Notes: generated by a model not told the origin, from the letters alone. 64,000 bases of DNA from Huiozyma naganishii CBS 8797 (GCF_000348985.1 NC_035924.1:744001-808000); one strand, 5' to 3'; shown: positions 9,590 to 19,806, counted from the stretch's first letter. Numbers and translations are program-made.

Positions 9590-11101
9590 ATGAGTACAGA
9601 CGAAAGTAAGCTGACTAGCTTCCAAAAGAAACGTCTAGAGAATATCAAAAGAAATAATGATTTGCTGAAAAAATTGAAGCTAAATAGTATAATTGACTTG
9701 CCCAAGGCAGAAAATAAGTTACACAAACCCAAAGCTGCACCAAAAAAGAAAAGTGTCCCCAAACGCAAGATTGAGAAAGAACCTAGCGTGCCAACGAGGA
9801 GATCGCGTCGTCTACAAGGCCAAGTTGCTGAAAAAGTGGACCCTAATGCAATTGATTTGGAGAGGCCGTTCAAAGACGAGAAAAAGCCATTTGAAGATAT
9901 CAGCATTATAGGTGACATCAAGCTATCCGACTTGGTAAAAGATGAGGATCGCTTGGCAAGGCTGGACAGCTTGAAATTATCCAGTGGGGATTTTTTCAAC
10001 GAGTTGAAGGAGCTACAGTCGCAATCCACTGTTAAAGGTGCTGATATAGACGAGTTTGATTCTATGAAAATGGTCAGCAGCAAAGTTATCTACGAGAGAG
10101 TATCGTCTTTGTATTGTCATCCAGATAAGGACACTAATATAGTGGTCGCTGGGGACATTTCTGGTAATCTGGGTATCTGGAAAGCAGACTTGGAGCAGGA
10201 CGAAGTGGAACAGACGGACGATGTCACGAGATTCCAGCTATTTCGAAAAAATATCGGGAGAATTGATTGCTTCCCAACTGAAACTGGGAAGTTGTTGGCA
10301 ACGAGTTATGATGGTTTTGTTCGGTCAGTGGACTTAAACCAACTAGAGAGCGAAGAAATCCTTCAATTGAAGAATGAATACGATGATGCTCTTGGCGTGA
10401 GCGATTGTCAGTTCAGTTATGAGGACCCCAATGTATTATTTTTGGTCACTCTCAGCGGGGAGTTTACCACTATCGATCTCAGAGAAGCAAAAAATACGGC
10501 TAGTGTAAAGTTTAGACGGTTAGCCGACAAGAAAATTGGATCGATGTGCATAAACCCAAAGCAACCGTTCCAAATTGCAACAGGTTCCTTGGACAGGACA
10601 ATGAGAATATGGGACATTAGGAAACTTGTTGACAAGCCCGAATGGTCACAGTATGAAGATTTTCCAAGTCATGAAGTCATTGCGACATACGACTCACGTC
10701 TCAGCGTCTCAGCAGTGTCATACTCCCCAAGCGATGACACGCTGGTTTGCAACGGTTACGATGACACCATCCGACTGTTCGACGTCAGTGACAAAAGTCT
10801 GACCGAGGAGTTGCACCCGAAGTTAACTTTGAAGCACAACTGTCAAACGGGACGATGGACAAGTATCTTGAAGGCAAGATTCAAACCAAACAAAAACATC
10901 TTCGCGATCGCCAACATGAGCAGAGCCATCGACATTTACACGAGTGACGGGACGCAGTTGGCGCATATGAACACGCCGACTGTCCCTGCAGTAATCAATT
11001 GGCACCCTTCGAAATTGTGGCTTGCTGGCGGGAACTCCAGCGGTAAAGTGTTCCTTTTCAGCGACCAATCGTGCAGAGTCAAGCAAGAAGTGGCAAGCTG
11101 A
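9590..11101 (+). CDS. CMR1: CMR1 homologue, WD40 DNA-damage-binding protein
   Basis: Cmr1 is a nuclear WD-repeat protein that binds damaged DNA, associates with replication and chaperonin factors, and collects in protein-quality-control foci. The 503-residue protein has a basic N-terminus (KKKSVPKRK, RRSRRL) resembling a nuclear signal. WD40 blades run from about residue 165 to the end, e.g. GDISGNLGIWKADL and ATGSLDRTMRIWDIRKL. Length is close to the S. cerevisiae protein (522). The gene sits between the YDL157C homologue and CLB3, as YDL156W does. The start ATG at 9590 is preceded by stops. Nothing looks broken. Confidence 0.95.
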   Translation: MSTDESKLTSFQKKRLENIKRNNDLLKKLKLNSIIDLPKAENKLHKPKAAPKKKSVPKRKIEKEPSVPTRRSRRLQGQVAEKVDPNAIDLERPFKDEKKPFEDISIIGDIKLSDLVKDEDRLARLDSLKLSSGDFFNELKELQSQSTVKGADIDEFDSMKMVSSKVIYERVSSLYCHPDKDTNIVVAGDISGNLGIWKADLEQDEVEQTDDVTRFQLFRKNIGRIDCFPTETGKLLATSYDGFVRSVDLNQLESEEILQLKNEYDDALGVSDCQFSYEDPNVLFLVTLSGEFTTIDLREAKNTASVKFRRLADKKIGSMCINPKQPFQIATGSLDRTMRIWDIRKLVDKPEWSQYEDFPSHEVIATYDSRLSVSAVSYSPSDDTLVCNGYDDTIRLFDVSDKSLTEELHPKLTLKHNCQTGRWTSILKARFKPNKNIFAIANMSRAIDIYTSDGTQLAHMNTPTVPAVINWHPSKLWLAGGNSSGKVFLFSDQSCRVKQEVAS

Positions 11102-11646
11102 ACACATGTTGTAAATACTTCGTTATATTACGTTCATAAAAAATCACTCTTGACATTGGAGTAGCACACCTAGGTTCCACAGCCAGTCATCCAGTACGAC
11201 CATACACTCAACATCACCTGTTGCTTTGTTTTCATTGAGATCAAATATCCACTCAAAATTGTAAATAAAAAAAAAATCGCTGTTTTGTTGTTGTTGTTGT
11301 TTTTTGCGGTTTCAAAAAGATTTTGTGATTTGTTTACAATAAATATATGAAACCAAATAAACAGCAATTGGAGAAGAGTATCAAAGACAGCTCTCATAAT
11401 TACCTCGGGCAATAGTGCGGCTCTTCCCTTTTTTGAATCAAGGTAGTTTAGTTGTCCAAGAAAAGAGTATCAGAGATCTTGAGCTTTATTTTTGCTATTC
11501 ATTGTTAGAGGAGGTCTTGCTAAGGATAATTCGAGAAAGTGATTCGACATTGTCTCTCAACATCTACAAAACCTGACGGCTTTCCACATCAACAATACTT
11601 TGAAAAGCATTTTACTTGAGAGCGATTTTAAGTTGAACTGCACACA
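11102..11646. other. CLB3 promoter region
   Basis: These 545 bases contain T/G-rich microsatellite-like sequence near 11280-11305 (a short GTT run) and the CLB3 promoter. A forkhead-type TGTTTAC lies at 11331-11337, about 310 bases before the ATG. A hydrophobic 80-codon minus-strand frame at 11170-11412 has no homologue I know and is probably chance. Confidence 0.45.
11331..11337 (-). promoter_or_regulatory. Possible forkhead (Fkh1/2) site upstream of CLB3
   Basis: On the minus strand this reads GTAAACA, the forkhead core. Fkh proteins control G2/M genes in yeast, so a site before a B-type cyclin is plausible. A 7-mer match alone is weak evidence. Confidence 0.3.
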
Positions 11647-13071
11647 ATGAATTCAATAATTGGATCTCAGCAAGGTAGGTACGAAAGAATCGATAAAGAA
11701 AATACAGCTCCTCAAGAGTACAGCAATAACTCCAAATCAACAGTGTCTTTATTATCCGGCACAAACGATGGTATTCATATTCCAAAGCACAGATCTGTTT
11801 TGAGTGATGTCACTTCACAGATTGAAAACAAGCAAAGTACAAATTTGAATAACAAGCCCCAGACAGGCAACGCCTCTGCATTGAATAACGGCACCACGTA
11901 CAGCAATCCCGGTACAAATAACCATCAGAGCACTATTATAGAGACACTGACTTCATCACCTTCACTTTCCACAAGCAGTAGCATTATCAACGCGTCTGTC
12001 GTCCGGGAAAAGCATCATTTCCCCTCGGATACTGTATCGGTAGAGGATGATTTCGAAGATAACGATTCTTACAAAAATGACGTAAACGAATATTCCCCGA
12101 TCGAGGAGGATGACAACAATAACTATTTGAAGGAACCCTTGGAGCCAAAGATTGATGCCAGCATACAGGCTACCTTGGATGAAAGTTACAAAAAGTATGA
12201 TAGATCGACGCCCGATCCAATGGACGAAGACACATACGATATAGTAATGGTGGCTGAACTCAGCAACGACATATTTGCATATCTTAGGAAGCTAGAGTTA
12301 AAGTTCAGGCCAAATCCAAATTACATGCATTACCAAAGACATTTAAAGTGGTCATACAGAAGGATTCTTCTTGATTGGCTAGTAGAAGTCCATAACCGGT
12401 TCCAATTACTCCCCGAGACTCTATATCTGACGGTAAATCTAATAGATCGTCTCCTATCAAAGAAATCCGTACTTTTGGATAGATTCCAGGTTGTAGGTGC
12501 GGCAGCTTTATTCATCGCAGCCAAATACGAAGAGATCAACTGTCCAACTTTGAAAGAAATTGTGTACATGTTAAACGGTACTTACACAAAGGAAGATATC
12601 ATAGCGGCGGAAACGTATATTATAGACAGTCTCGGTTTCGAAATAGGTTTCCCTGGGCCGATGTCGTTCCTGCGCAGAATAAGCAAAGCAGACGACTACG
12701 AATACGACGTAAGAACGTTGGCTAAGTACCTTCTTGAATCTACAATTATGGACTCAAGATTGGTATCTGCTGTGCCAAGTTGGCTGGCAGCTAGTGCATA
12801 CTTTCTCAGTAAAGTAATCCTCGGCTACACCACGTGGTCTCAGAAACACACGTATTATTCTGGCTACACTCAGCAGCAGATATTGCCGTTGGCATCAATA
12901 ATCCTGGATAACTGTAAAGACGCTACCGCCCATCATAGGGTGATTTATGAGAAGTACTCGCATAGGCGCTACGGAAACTGCTCCCAGATAGTCGCCAGAT
13001 GGATTGAAGCAACAGAAAGAAAGATTACGAAAAAGGACACACTCGTGAATGAGGGGGACAGAACAAGGTAA
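11647..13071 (+). CDS. CLB3: CLB3 homologue, B-type cyclin
   Basis: Clb3 activates Cdc28 (Cdk1) for S phase, spindle formation and mitosis. The 474-residue protein has an N-terminal destruction region. This contains a KEN box at 17-19 (RIDKENTAP) and a D-box-like RSVLSDVTS at 49-57, both APC/C degrons. A long Ser/Asn/acidic region follows. The cyclin boxes fill the C-terminal half, with the hallmark MHYQRHLKWSYRRILLDWLVEVH and AAALFIAAKYEEI. The C-terminal cyclin fold includes AKYLLESTIMDSRLV. It is longer than S. cerevisiae Clb3 (427) mainly through the N-terminus. Clb3 versus Clb4 is decided by its position between CMR1 and MSH5 (YDL155W). Confidence 0.93.
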   Translation: MNSIIGSQQGRYERIDKENTAPQEYSNNSKSTVSLLSGTNDGIHIPKHRSVLSDVTSQIENKQSTNLNNKPQTGNASALNNGTTYSNPGTNNHQSTIIETLTSSPSLSTSSSIINASVVREKHHFPSDTVSVEDDFEDNDSYKNDVNEYSPIEEDDNNNYLKEPLEPKIDASIQATLDESYKKYDRSTPDPMDEDTYDIVMVAELSNDIFAYLRKLELKFRPNPNYMHYQRHLKWSYRRILLDWLVEVHNRFQLLPETLYLTVNLIDRLLSKKSVLLDRFQVVGAAALFIAAKYEEINCPTLKEIVYMLNGTYTKEDIIAAETYIIDSLGFEIGFPGPMSFLRRISKADDYEYDVRTLAKYLLESTIMDSRLVSAVPSWLAASAYFLSKVILGYTTWSQKHTYYSGYTQQQILPLASIILDNCKDATAHHRVIYEKYSHRRYGNCSQIVARWIEATERKITKKDTLVNEGDRTR

Positions 13072-13318
13072 TTTTTTCTCTCCATTAAGAAAACAATACA
13101 TGCAGGCCCTATATAATAAACACGTTAAAAAAAGGGTCAATGCCACTTTGCTGCAACGTTCTAATACACATATCAACACTCTTCATTCCCATTCTTCTTC
13201 TATATATAACTACTTCGATAATGCATTCAATTTTTATACTCAGTTTCTCCTTCGCCTGAAGCGTATCGTTATTTTTTTCGATTTATTTTAAACGATCTGA
13301 AAATCCCTTTACAGTAAA

Positions 13319-13327
13319 GGCGGCTAA
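13319..13327 (+). promoter_or_regulatory. URS1-like Ume6 site (GGCGGCTAA) before MSH5
   Basis: GGCGGCTA is the core of URS1, bound by Ume6. Ume6 represses meiotic genes in vegetative cells and helps activate them with Ime1. It lies about 70 bases before the MSH5 ATG, the usual spacing for early meiotic genes. The match agrees with the meiotic role of MSH5. Confidence 0.7.
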
Positions 13328-13393
13328 TCATGTTTAGAGTATGCACACCAACCACCATCCGCCAGTCACTTACACAAACACATACAAATAAAG

Positions 13394-15982
13394 ATGGAAA
13401 CGGAGCAGGAATTTACTATAAATGAGGATACTCGTGGTTCAGTTATTTATGATTTTGATTCAACTAATGACATTATATTGTGTCTCGAAGTGAATAACAA
13501 ACAACTAGGTGTTGCAGTTTTCGACTGTCAAACACGTGGTTTCCGAGTGTCTCCTCAAGACTACTTTGTATCCACTTTGACCGTCGCTAGTTCGTTGGGA
13601 GTATCATATTATGATGAAATCAATGCCATCCTTGGTAGTATAATCCTCGGTGAAAACCCAACTTTATGTTTATTATCTAGCAGATTGGATTCTGCTTGTT
13701 ATAATTTCGTGAAAGAAAAAGAGGAAAATATGAACTTCAAGGTTGATGTTCAAAGCAACAAGATCTTCCGAAAAGTAAAAGAGCTGAAGAATTTGAATTT
13801 TGAAGTACATACCGAGAATGTTTTACTGGATGAAATATATCTAAATTCGAAAACAAATGCTAAGGCCAGTGCTGCTGCCTTTGGTGCTATTTTACACATA
13901 CTAAAGCAGCATGCCGAGGGCGTGAATGATGATCTCGCGATGAATGAAGATGAAACTATTACCACAAGCTTGTTAAATATGGTACGCTCTTTAAAACCTT
14001 TGGAGACAGAAGGTATAATGTTCATCGATGAAGACACTATTGCTTCATTACAAATATTCCCGTCATCACATAATTTTTACAGCGAAAAAGTGAACAAAGA
14101 GGGCTGCTTCAGTATCTTTCAACTTTTAAACCACACCTCATCAAATCACAGCAAAAAACTTTTGACGTCATGGCTAACCGCACCATTAACAGATATTAAC
14201 AAAATTAAAGCAAGACAAGCAGTCATTGAAATTTTATTGGATGAAGCAAATGGTTCTCAGTTTCAAGAAATTCAGTACTTGATTAAGAAGTGTCCGGATA
14301 TGTTTTCAGTGTTTAATCAATTTTGTGATGGCAAGGAAACGTACCGCACCTGGTTAAATTTGGAACTATTCCTTGAAATTTGTTGTAGTTTATTCAGAAC
14401 AGTTCACGCATTGGATGTAACAGATTATAATAACATATTGTCCAGAATCAAGGCTTTAAAATATGTTAAGACCCTACATTCTCTCTCTCAACACGTTTCC
14501 AGCATAATGGACATTGAGAATACAAAAGATACAAAACAAGCAACTATTGCGTATGGTGTTGATAAGAAATTGGACAAGTACCGTACTATTTATAACGAAC
14601 TAGAGGGAATTTTAGTAGAGGTTGCAAACAATTCTGAAGATACACTAACTGATGTTGTTCCGCTGGGCAAGCTCAACGAAGTAAGACGGTTAAAAGAAAA
14701 CGATATCGTTAATGCCGTCTATATTCCCGAACTTGGTTATTTGGTAGCCTTGGATATATTAGTTGAGGAACATTTTGTAACATTCCAAGATATTATGTGG
14801 GAGGAAGTTTTTAGAACCTCTACACATATATATTTCAAAACAGAAGAGACCAGTAAATTGGATGAAGCATATGGGGATATTTGTTCAAAGATTTCCGACT
14901 TAAGAATCGAAATACTATATTCATTAAAAGTCGAAATTTTAAATGTCAAGACTTCTGCCATTGAATTTTATGAACTAATTGCCGAACTTGACGTTTTACA
15001 GTCTTTTGCTCAAGTTTCTCAAACAAATGATTACACAAAGCCAAAGATGGTTTTGGATGAAAGTTTTATTAGTGTAAAAAAGGCTAGGCACCCTCTCTAT
15101 GAAACAACCGTTTCAATATACATACCCAATGACTTAACTTTGGACGGTGGAAAATACAGTGATGAACACTGGTTTGAGCATGACAAAAACAGAGTAAATA
15201 TACTGAGTGGAGCTAATGCTTCAGGAAAAACAGTTTTCATAACCCAAATAGCGTTGTTATGTTATTTGGCCCAAATTGGCTGTTACGTTCCTGCAGATAA
15301 CGCAACGATAGGAATAGTAGATAAAATTTTAACAAGAATAAGGACCGAGGAAACAGTAACAAAGCTACAAAGCAGTTTTGAGCTGGACTCAAGACAAATG
15401 TCAAAGTGTCTTGCTTTCGCAACTCCAAGAAGTTTGGTACTAATTGACGAGTATGGGAAAGGGACTGACGTGATAGATGGACCCGCCCTATTTGGAGCGA
15501 TAATTAAACACTTATCGACAGATAAAGCTTGCCCAAGGGTGTTAGCAACCACACATTTTCATGAGTTGTTTAAACCGGATCTGCTAACAACCCACATTCC
15601 AGGAGTTCAGCATTACGTAACAGAAATTCTTTGGGACAATACCACACCCGGCTCAGAAACGGAACCAAATTTTGGCTTAACATTTCTCTACACAATTAAG
15701 AAAGGGATTTGTGATAATTCGTTCGGTGTTTATTGTGCAAAGATTTGCGGCCTTAAAAAGTCTATTGTCGAGAGAGGGCAGCAATTGACAGCTCTGATAG
15801 CAGAGGGTAAGGACATTGTTTCGGAATATGGCACACTCTCCCAAAAAGAAATCAATGATTTTGAGAGAAACCAACGGATCGTTAAAAGGTTCATGGCGTG
15901 GGATCTTGATCTAGAGTCCACAACCACCGGACACAGCTTAGCAGAAAAATTAAAAAATATGTTACAAGATTCTACTGCTTAA
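13394..15982 (+). CDS. MSH5: MSH5 homologue, meiotic MutS-family protein
   Basis: Msh5 forms a heterodimer with Msh4 that stabilises recombination intermediates and promotes crossovers in meiosis; it does not repair mismatches. The 862-residue protein (901 in S. cerevisiae) carries the MutS core (connector, lever, clamp) and a C-terminal ATPase. Walker A is at about 606-613 (GANASGKT). Walker B is near 681 (LVLIDEYGKGTD), followed by the TTHFHELF signature. The mismatch-binding Phe-X-Glu domain I of MutS is absent, as expected for Msh5. The gene is visibly more AT-rich than its neighbours, with many AAA, ATA and TTA codons. It has a URS1 element just upstream and converges on SAS10 across about 120 bases. 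Confidence 0.96.
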   Translation: METEQEFTINEDTRGSVIYDFDSTNDIILCLEVNNKQLGVAVFDCQTRGFRVSPQDYFVSTLTVASSLGVSYYDEINAILGSIILGENPTLCLLSSRLDSACYNFVKEKEENMNFKVDVQSNKIFRKVKELKNLNFEVHTENVLLDEIYLNSKTNAKASAAAFGAILHILKQHAEGVNDDLAMNEDETITTSLLNMVRSLKPLETEGIMFIDEDTIASLQIFPSSHNFYSEKVNKEGCFSIFQLLNHTSSNHSKKLLTSWLTAPLTDINKIKARQAVIEILLDEANGSQFQEIQYLIKKCPDMFSVFNQFCDGKETYRTWLNLELFLEICCSLFRTVHALDVTDYNNILSRIKALKYVKTLHSLSQHVSSIMDIENTKDTKQATIAYGVDKKLDKYRTIYNELEGILVEVANNSEDTLTDVVPLGKLNEVRRLKENDIVNAVYIPELGYLVALDILVEEHFVTFQDIMWEEVFRTSTHIYFKTEETSKLDEAYGDICSKISDLRIEILYSLKVEILNVKTSAIEFYELIAELDVLQSFAQVSQTNDYTKPKMVLDESFISVKKARHPLYETTVSIYIPNDLTLDGGKYSDEHWFEHDKNRVNILSGANASGKTVFITQIALLCYLAQIGCYVPADNATIGIVDKILTRIRTEETVTKLQSSFELDSRQMSKCLAFATPRSLVLIDEYGKGTDVIDGPALFGAIIKHLSTDKACPRVLATTHFHELFKPDLLTTHIPGVQHYVTEILWDNTTPGSETEPNFGLTFLYTIKKGICDNSFGVYCAKICGLKKSIVERGQQLTALIAEGKDIVSEYGTLSQKEINDFERNQRIVKRFMAWDLDLESTTTGHSLAEKLKNMLQDSTA

Positions 15983-16101
15983 AACTCTTAGAACCTCGTA
16001 TAGAAGAAAATTGTTTTGCAAGCAAGAGACGGGTCGCTGAACTTCCAATAGTTTTGATTATTTATACAATATCTTGCTTAAATTTTATCTTAACAGATTA
16101 C

Positions 16102-17865
16102 TTATTCTTTAAATTTGACGGATCTGGTCAAATTCTTCTTGATACCAGTCTTTTCACCCTCGTACACACCAGATTGGCCACCAGAATAAACAGCCCGTAC
16201 CGACTTGAGTTTCTTTTGTGCCTTATCGTACTTCTTCCTCTTCTTAACACGAGAGTTTCTGTTGTCCTTATTCCTCTTAGGCGTAAGACCTTTATTTTTC
16301 AAGATTTGATAATTAATGGCACGTTTACCATCATCACCAACATTCTCAGCAACCTCGGCCAGTTTGCCCTCCCTAGAAGCAATAACGGCCAGTTTGTGTG
16401 CATCCTGGCGAGCTTGCTTCCTGTTTTCTTTGCCCTTTTGAATTTGCTGATAATAGTCGTTCGTGCTTTTGCTGTTCAACGATTTTGATAACTCTTGATC
16501 TTCCGAATTATAATCTTTATCGTCTAAATCTGCCCCACTTGAATCATGCATACCACGTTTTCTGGCTTCCTCCAACAGTCTTTGTTGCCTTTCAAAGAAC
16601 CGTTCTTTATATGGTATATCATCATCCCCAGCAAACTTATCGGATTTCTTGTTTTCTTGTTGGTCAATCTTGGATGTGTAAAACCTAAGCGTCCGTCTCC
16701 TCGCTTTCTTTTCTTGAGCATCAACATCTGCCATTTCAGACTCCACGTAATCGTCGACGTCCTCGTGAGTGACATCCTTCTTTCCTTTATCCAGACGAGA
16801 TTGTGTCACATACTCTTCGAAATCATCCAATTCAGCTTCTGATGCACTGCTTTCATTCGAGTGATTATCAGAAGATTCAACGTCTGCAGCAATGTCCTTT
16901 AATGTTTCTGGATCCAGCTCGCCTAGATCGCTTTCCACTTCTTCCTCCTCTGATACCTGTTCTTGTTCCGATGCACTGCCACTCTCTGATTCGAGGTGAT
17001 CTGATAATTCGCTGGCTTGCCTCCAAACTTCTTTTGACGTTAAGATTGCTTCCATGATAGGGTGGTCTCTCATTGTAGTAAAATCTTCGTTGTTGTTGAA
17101 TTCATGCAAAAGAATACCAAAGTAAGATGATATAACCCCCAAATAAGAAGCTAACGCCACATGTTTTAGTTTAACTAGCTCAGTCTGCTTTGAGGACTTC
17201 ATGGATTGTAACGTGCCGTTAAGAGTGGTGAATTCCTGACACAAAGGTGAAAATTCAGGAAACGTAGTTGCCAAATATTCTTTCTTAGAATCTTCGTCCA
17301 TCTTTAAAACATCTTTGCGCGACACTGCGCTCCCGAGCTGTTTGGTGGAACTTCTGAATTCTGCGTCAAAATTCACGTCAAAGTTCTTGGCTGTTTTCAC
17401 CCATTCTTCCTCAATCTCATTGTCCAAATAATCATCCATGTTCAAATCCTGTAAATGCTTTCTTTGTTGTCTCAAAGCTTCCTTCTCAATCTCCTTGGCG
17501 GTTTCTTGATCATCCAGATCGTCGGCCCCGTAATATTCATTTTTGTTATCACCCCAGGCAGCTTCATTATCCAACATTTGATCGGCTGGCTGCTGTCCAT
17601 CTGATTCTTTTTCCATGCTCCGTCCAAAAACTTTCCGGTAAACCCTTTCTTTCTCCTCCTCGTCATCATCTTCTTCATCATCCTCTGAGATTTCCATTAC
17701 CTCCTCTTCATCCAAGTCATCCAACGAGTCGTCATCGTCACTGGAGGCAGCATTTCTAGCCAAACTTGAATTCTCTAGCAAAACCTTTTCCCTCTTTGCT
17801 GCAAAGTCATCGGCCTCACTTAATCCGTATTTACCCCCTTCATCTTCCTGGACGTGTCTCGCCAT
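16102..17865 (-). CDS. SAS10: SAS10 homologue (Utp3), small-subunit processome protein
   Basis: Sas10/Utp3 is a component of the U3 snoRNP processome needed for 18S rRNA processing in the nucleolus. The first ATG at 17865 gives 587 residues (610 in S. cerevisiae). The N-terminus has the YGLSEADDFAAKREKVLLE block and very acidic stretches (EDDEEDDDEEEKE). A Sas10/Utp3/C1D domain lies in the middle (KQTELVKLKHVALASYLGVI). The basic C-terminal Sas10 domain includes YQILKNKGLTPKRNKDNRN and SRVKKRKKYDKAQKK. The divergent promoter shared with RPC53 holds PAC and RRPE boxes, the signature of ribosome-biogenesis genes. Confidence 0.95.
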   Translation of the reverse strand: MARHVQEDEGGKYGLSEADDFAAKREKVLLENSSLARNAASSDDDDSLDDLDEEEVMEISEDDEEDDDEEEKERVYRKVFGRSMEKESDGQQPADQMLDNEAAWGDNKNEYYGADDLDDQETAKEIEKEALRQQRKHLQDLNMDDYLDNEIEEEWVKTAKNFDVNFDAEFRSSTKQLGSAVSRKDVLKMDEDSKKEYLATTFPEFSPLCQEFTTLNGTLQSMKSSKQTELVKLKHVALASYLGVISSYFGILLHEFNNNEDFTTMRDHPIMEAILTSKEVWRQASELSDHLESESGSASEQEQVSEEEEVESDLGELDPETLKDIAADVESSDNHSNESSASEAELDDFEEYVTQSRLDKGKKDVTHEDVDDYVESEMADVDAQEKKARRRTLRFYTSKIDQQENKKSDKFAGDDDIPYKERFFERQQRLLEEARKRGMHDSSGADLDDKDYNSEDQELSKSLNSKSTNDYYQQIQKGKENRKQARQDAHKLAVIASREGKLAEVAENVGDDGKRAINYQILKNKGLTPKRNKDNRNSRVKKRKKYDKAQKKLKSVRAVYSGGQSGVYEGEKTGIKKNLTRSVKFKE

Positions 17866-17947
17866 TATTAATATCAAGCGTAGATGTGCCGCTCACTCTA
17901 TGGAAGTTTTCCTTTCAGACTATCAAGTGCCCTGCAGAGAGTGCGTT

Positions 17948-17957
17948 GCGATGAGAT
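17948..17957 (+). promoter_or_regulatory. PAC box (GCGATGAGAT) in the SAS10/RPC53 divergent promoter
   Basis: GCGATGAG is the polymerase A and C box bound by Dot6/Tod6. It is enriched before genes for rRNA processing and Pol I/III subunits. Both flanking genes belong to those classes. A second GATGAGAT overlaps directly after it. Confidence 0.75.
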
Positions 17958-18004
17958 GAGATGACTTTAGCTACTGAAAGAAAAATATTGAAAATGAACT
18001 GAAG

Positions 18005-18015
18005 TGAAAAATTTT
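18005..18015 (+). promoter_or_regulatory. RRPE box (TGAAAAATTTT)
   Basis: This matches the ribosomal RNA processing element bound by Stb3. It sits about 50 bases from the PAC box, the usual pairing in ribosome-biogenesis promoters. Confidence 0.7.
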
Positions 18016-18174
18016 CACAATTTAGAAACTATGTGTAACAGATCATTACATCAAAGAAGACCAGAACTACGCATTTACACTTGAAATAAGAGCGTATATT
18101 TGCAGAGAACATTGCTATCTCTTTAGGAAAGCTATTTAGTTGTGTCATTTCTATTTTTGTTTGTAGAATAGCTG

Positions 18175-19560
18175 ATGTCAGGGAGGTTACCATCTTTGAG
18201 GGACGCTGCGTCGAGCAAGAAGTCAACCCCCAAATTCAAACCGAAAACTGTAGCACGTAAATCAAAGGAAGAGAGAGAGGCTAACGCGGCCCGAGCAAAA
18301 ACTGAGAAAGAGCTTGCCGATGCCAGGGAACAATTGAAGAAAAAACAGGGTCCTGCTCCACCAGGGGAGAGGAAAAAGCGGGTACCCAAGTACCTGACTA
18401 ACACACACGTAGTATCTAGTGGTCCTCTAGCTGCCGGGAATTTTGTTGGTGAAAGTGGGAATAGAGCTAGAAGCGGGTTTACATCCAGCGGGGGTGGAGG
18501 TGGCAGTGGCGGGATGAGCCGAGGTTTCGTCAAAATGGAAGGTGGGAACACTTCTCTTGTACACAAGGGTCTAGAAACTATCGAGAACCATGCACATCAG
18601 AGTGACTCTGAGCCAGAAAGTGATCAAGAGGACAAAAATACTAAGCACTCCATCAAATTCAATATGGGGAGAGAGTACAAGGTTGGTGAGACAAATCAAG
18701 ATCTTGATAACTACATTGAAGGGGAGGATGACGATGGCGAACTGGAAACAGAGGATTTGCTTCACGCCAAAAGAATAGAACAGTTGTTCCCGGTGAGACC
18801 ACTTCGTGTAAAACACGATGATGTTGACGCACTGAAAAGACATATCCAAGAGTCGGTGAGTGTTGCAACCACACGTGAACAGACGCCGAAGTTGGTACCA
18901 GAGTTGCCGATTAAGTCCGAGGAGGAACCAACTTTGGATGATCAATTGAGGCACAGAGAAAGTGAATTACAGCATAAATTGAGTGAGTTAAACGTGGATA
19001 CTGAATTTGGGGGTATAGATGTTGAAGAAACCCGGTCCGAATTGTCCAGACTCGCTATAGATTACAAAAGGATACGTGATAAGGTTCTCAAAATCGACAA
19101 CAAACCAAACCGTTTCATGCTATTTCAACTGCCACATCGGCTACCTGCATTTCAAGATATTACCCCAAAGACCGAAGAAGGTTCAGGTGCTGCTGCAGAG
19201 GATGATGTGCCAGAAATCCCAACCGAAGAACATTCGACAGAAAAAAACACAGAAGAATCTAAGATCAAAAGCAAACGCAATCAGCATAAGAAGAAAAAGG
19301 CTTCTATACCTCAAAATGAACTAGTTGGCGCTATCGGAACCCTGAGAGTTCACAAGTCCGGGAAAATATCTGTTGAGATAGGCGGTATCCCAATGGAGGT
19401 CAGCAGCGGAGCAGAAACCTCTTTTCTCCAAGATTTGGTGGCGTTAAATGCACCACCAGAAATTACAGGAAGTGAAGAAGAGCCTGCCACAGGGTTGAAG
19501 GGATCGATTGAACATTTGGGTAAAATTGAGAGCAAAATAGTGGTCACTCCTAAAATTTAA
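18175..19560 (+). CDS. RPC53: RPC53 homologue, RNA polymerase III subunit C53
   Basis: C53 forms a TFIIF-like heterodimer with C37 on RNA polymerase III and acts in promoter opening, termination and reinitiation. The 461-residue protein (422 in S. cerevisiae) opens with a low-complexity basic region (SSKKSTPKFKPKTVARKS), then KYLTNTHVVSSGPLAAGNF. The Rpc4 domain includes MGREYKVGE, HSIKFN and the C-terminal dimerisation part (LVGAIGTLRVHKSGKISVEIGG ... ESKIVVTPKI). The extra length is in acidic and Ser-rich linkers. The place after SAS10 and before ATG9 matches YDL150W, with only dubious S. cerevisiae ORFs missing between. Confidence 0.95.
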   Translation: MSGRLPSLRDAASSKKSTPKFKPKTVARKSKEEREANAARAKTEKELADAREQLKKKQGPAPPGERKKRVPKYLTNTHVVSSGPLAAGNFVGESGNRARSGFTSSGGGGGSGGMSRGFVKMEGGNTSLVHKGLETIENHAHQSDSEPESDQEDKNTKHSIKFNMGREYKVGETNQDLDNYIEGEDDDGELETEDLLHAKRIEQLFPVRPLRVKHDDVDALKRHIQESVSVATTREQTPKLVPELPIKSEEEPTLDDQLRHRESELQHKLSELNVDTEFGGIDVEETRSELSRLAIDYKRIRDKVLKIDNKPNRFMLFQLPHRLPAFQDITPKTEEGSGAAAEDDVPEIPTEEHSTEKNTEESKIKSKRNQHKKKKASIPQNELVGAIGTLRVHKSGKISVEIGGIPMEVSSGAETSFLQDLVALNAPPEITGSEEEPATGLKGSIEHLGKIESKIVVTPKI

Positions 19561-19806
19561 ACACTACTTTAACGTGTTACATCACATTTCATCTGTGATA
19601 CTATACGGACTTTTAGACAACTCACAATTTAATGCTCACATGTATATACAAACAACGAAGTATATCAGTCATCATTACTTACACACAAATACTTTTATAA
19701 ACATTGTCATTACTATAAAAAATTACATAATTAATTTAAACCAAATAAGAGCAACTACGATAATTAAAATCCAAAAGAGCTTCCGACCACATTCCTCTTA
19801 CGCACC

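Noticed and set aside
11170..11412. 80-codon hydrophobic minus-strand frame before CLB3
   Set aside because: No known homologue, low-complexity Asn run, and it lies in a promoter; likely chance.
16054..17057. Several plus-strand frames opposite SAS10
   Set aside because: They mirror the acidic, repetitive coding sequence of SAS10 and have no homology.
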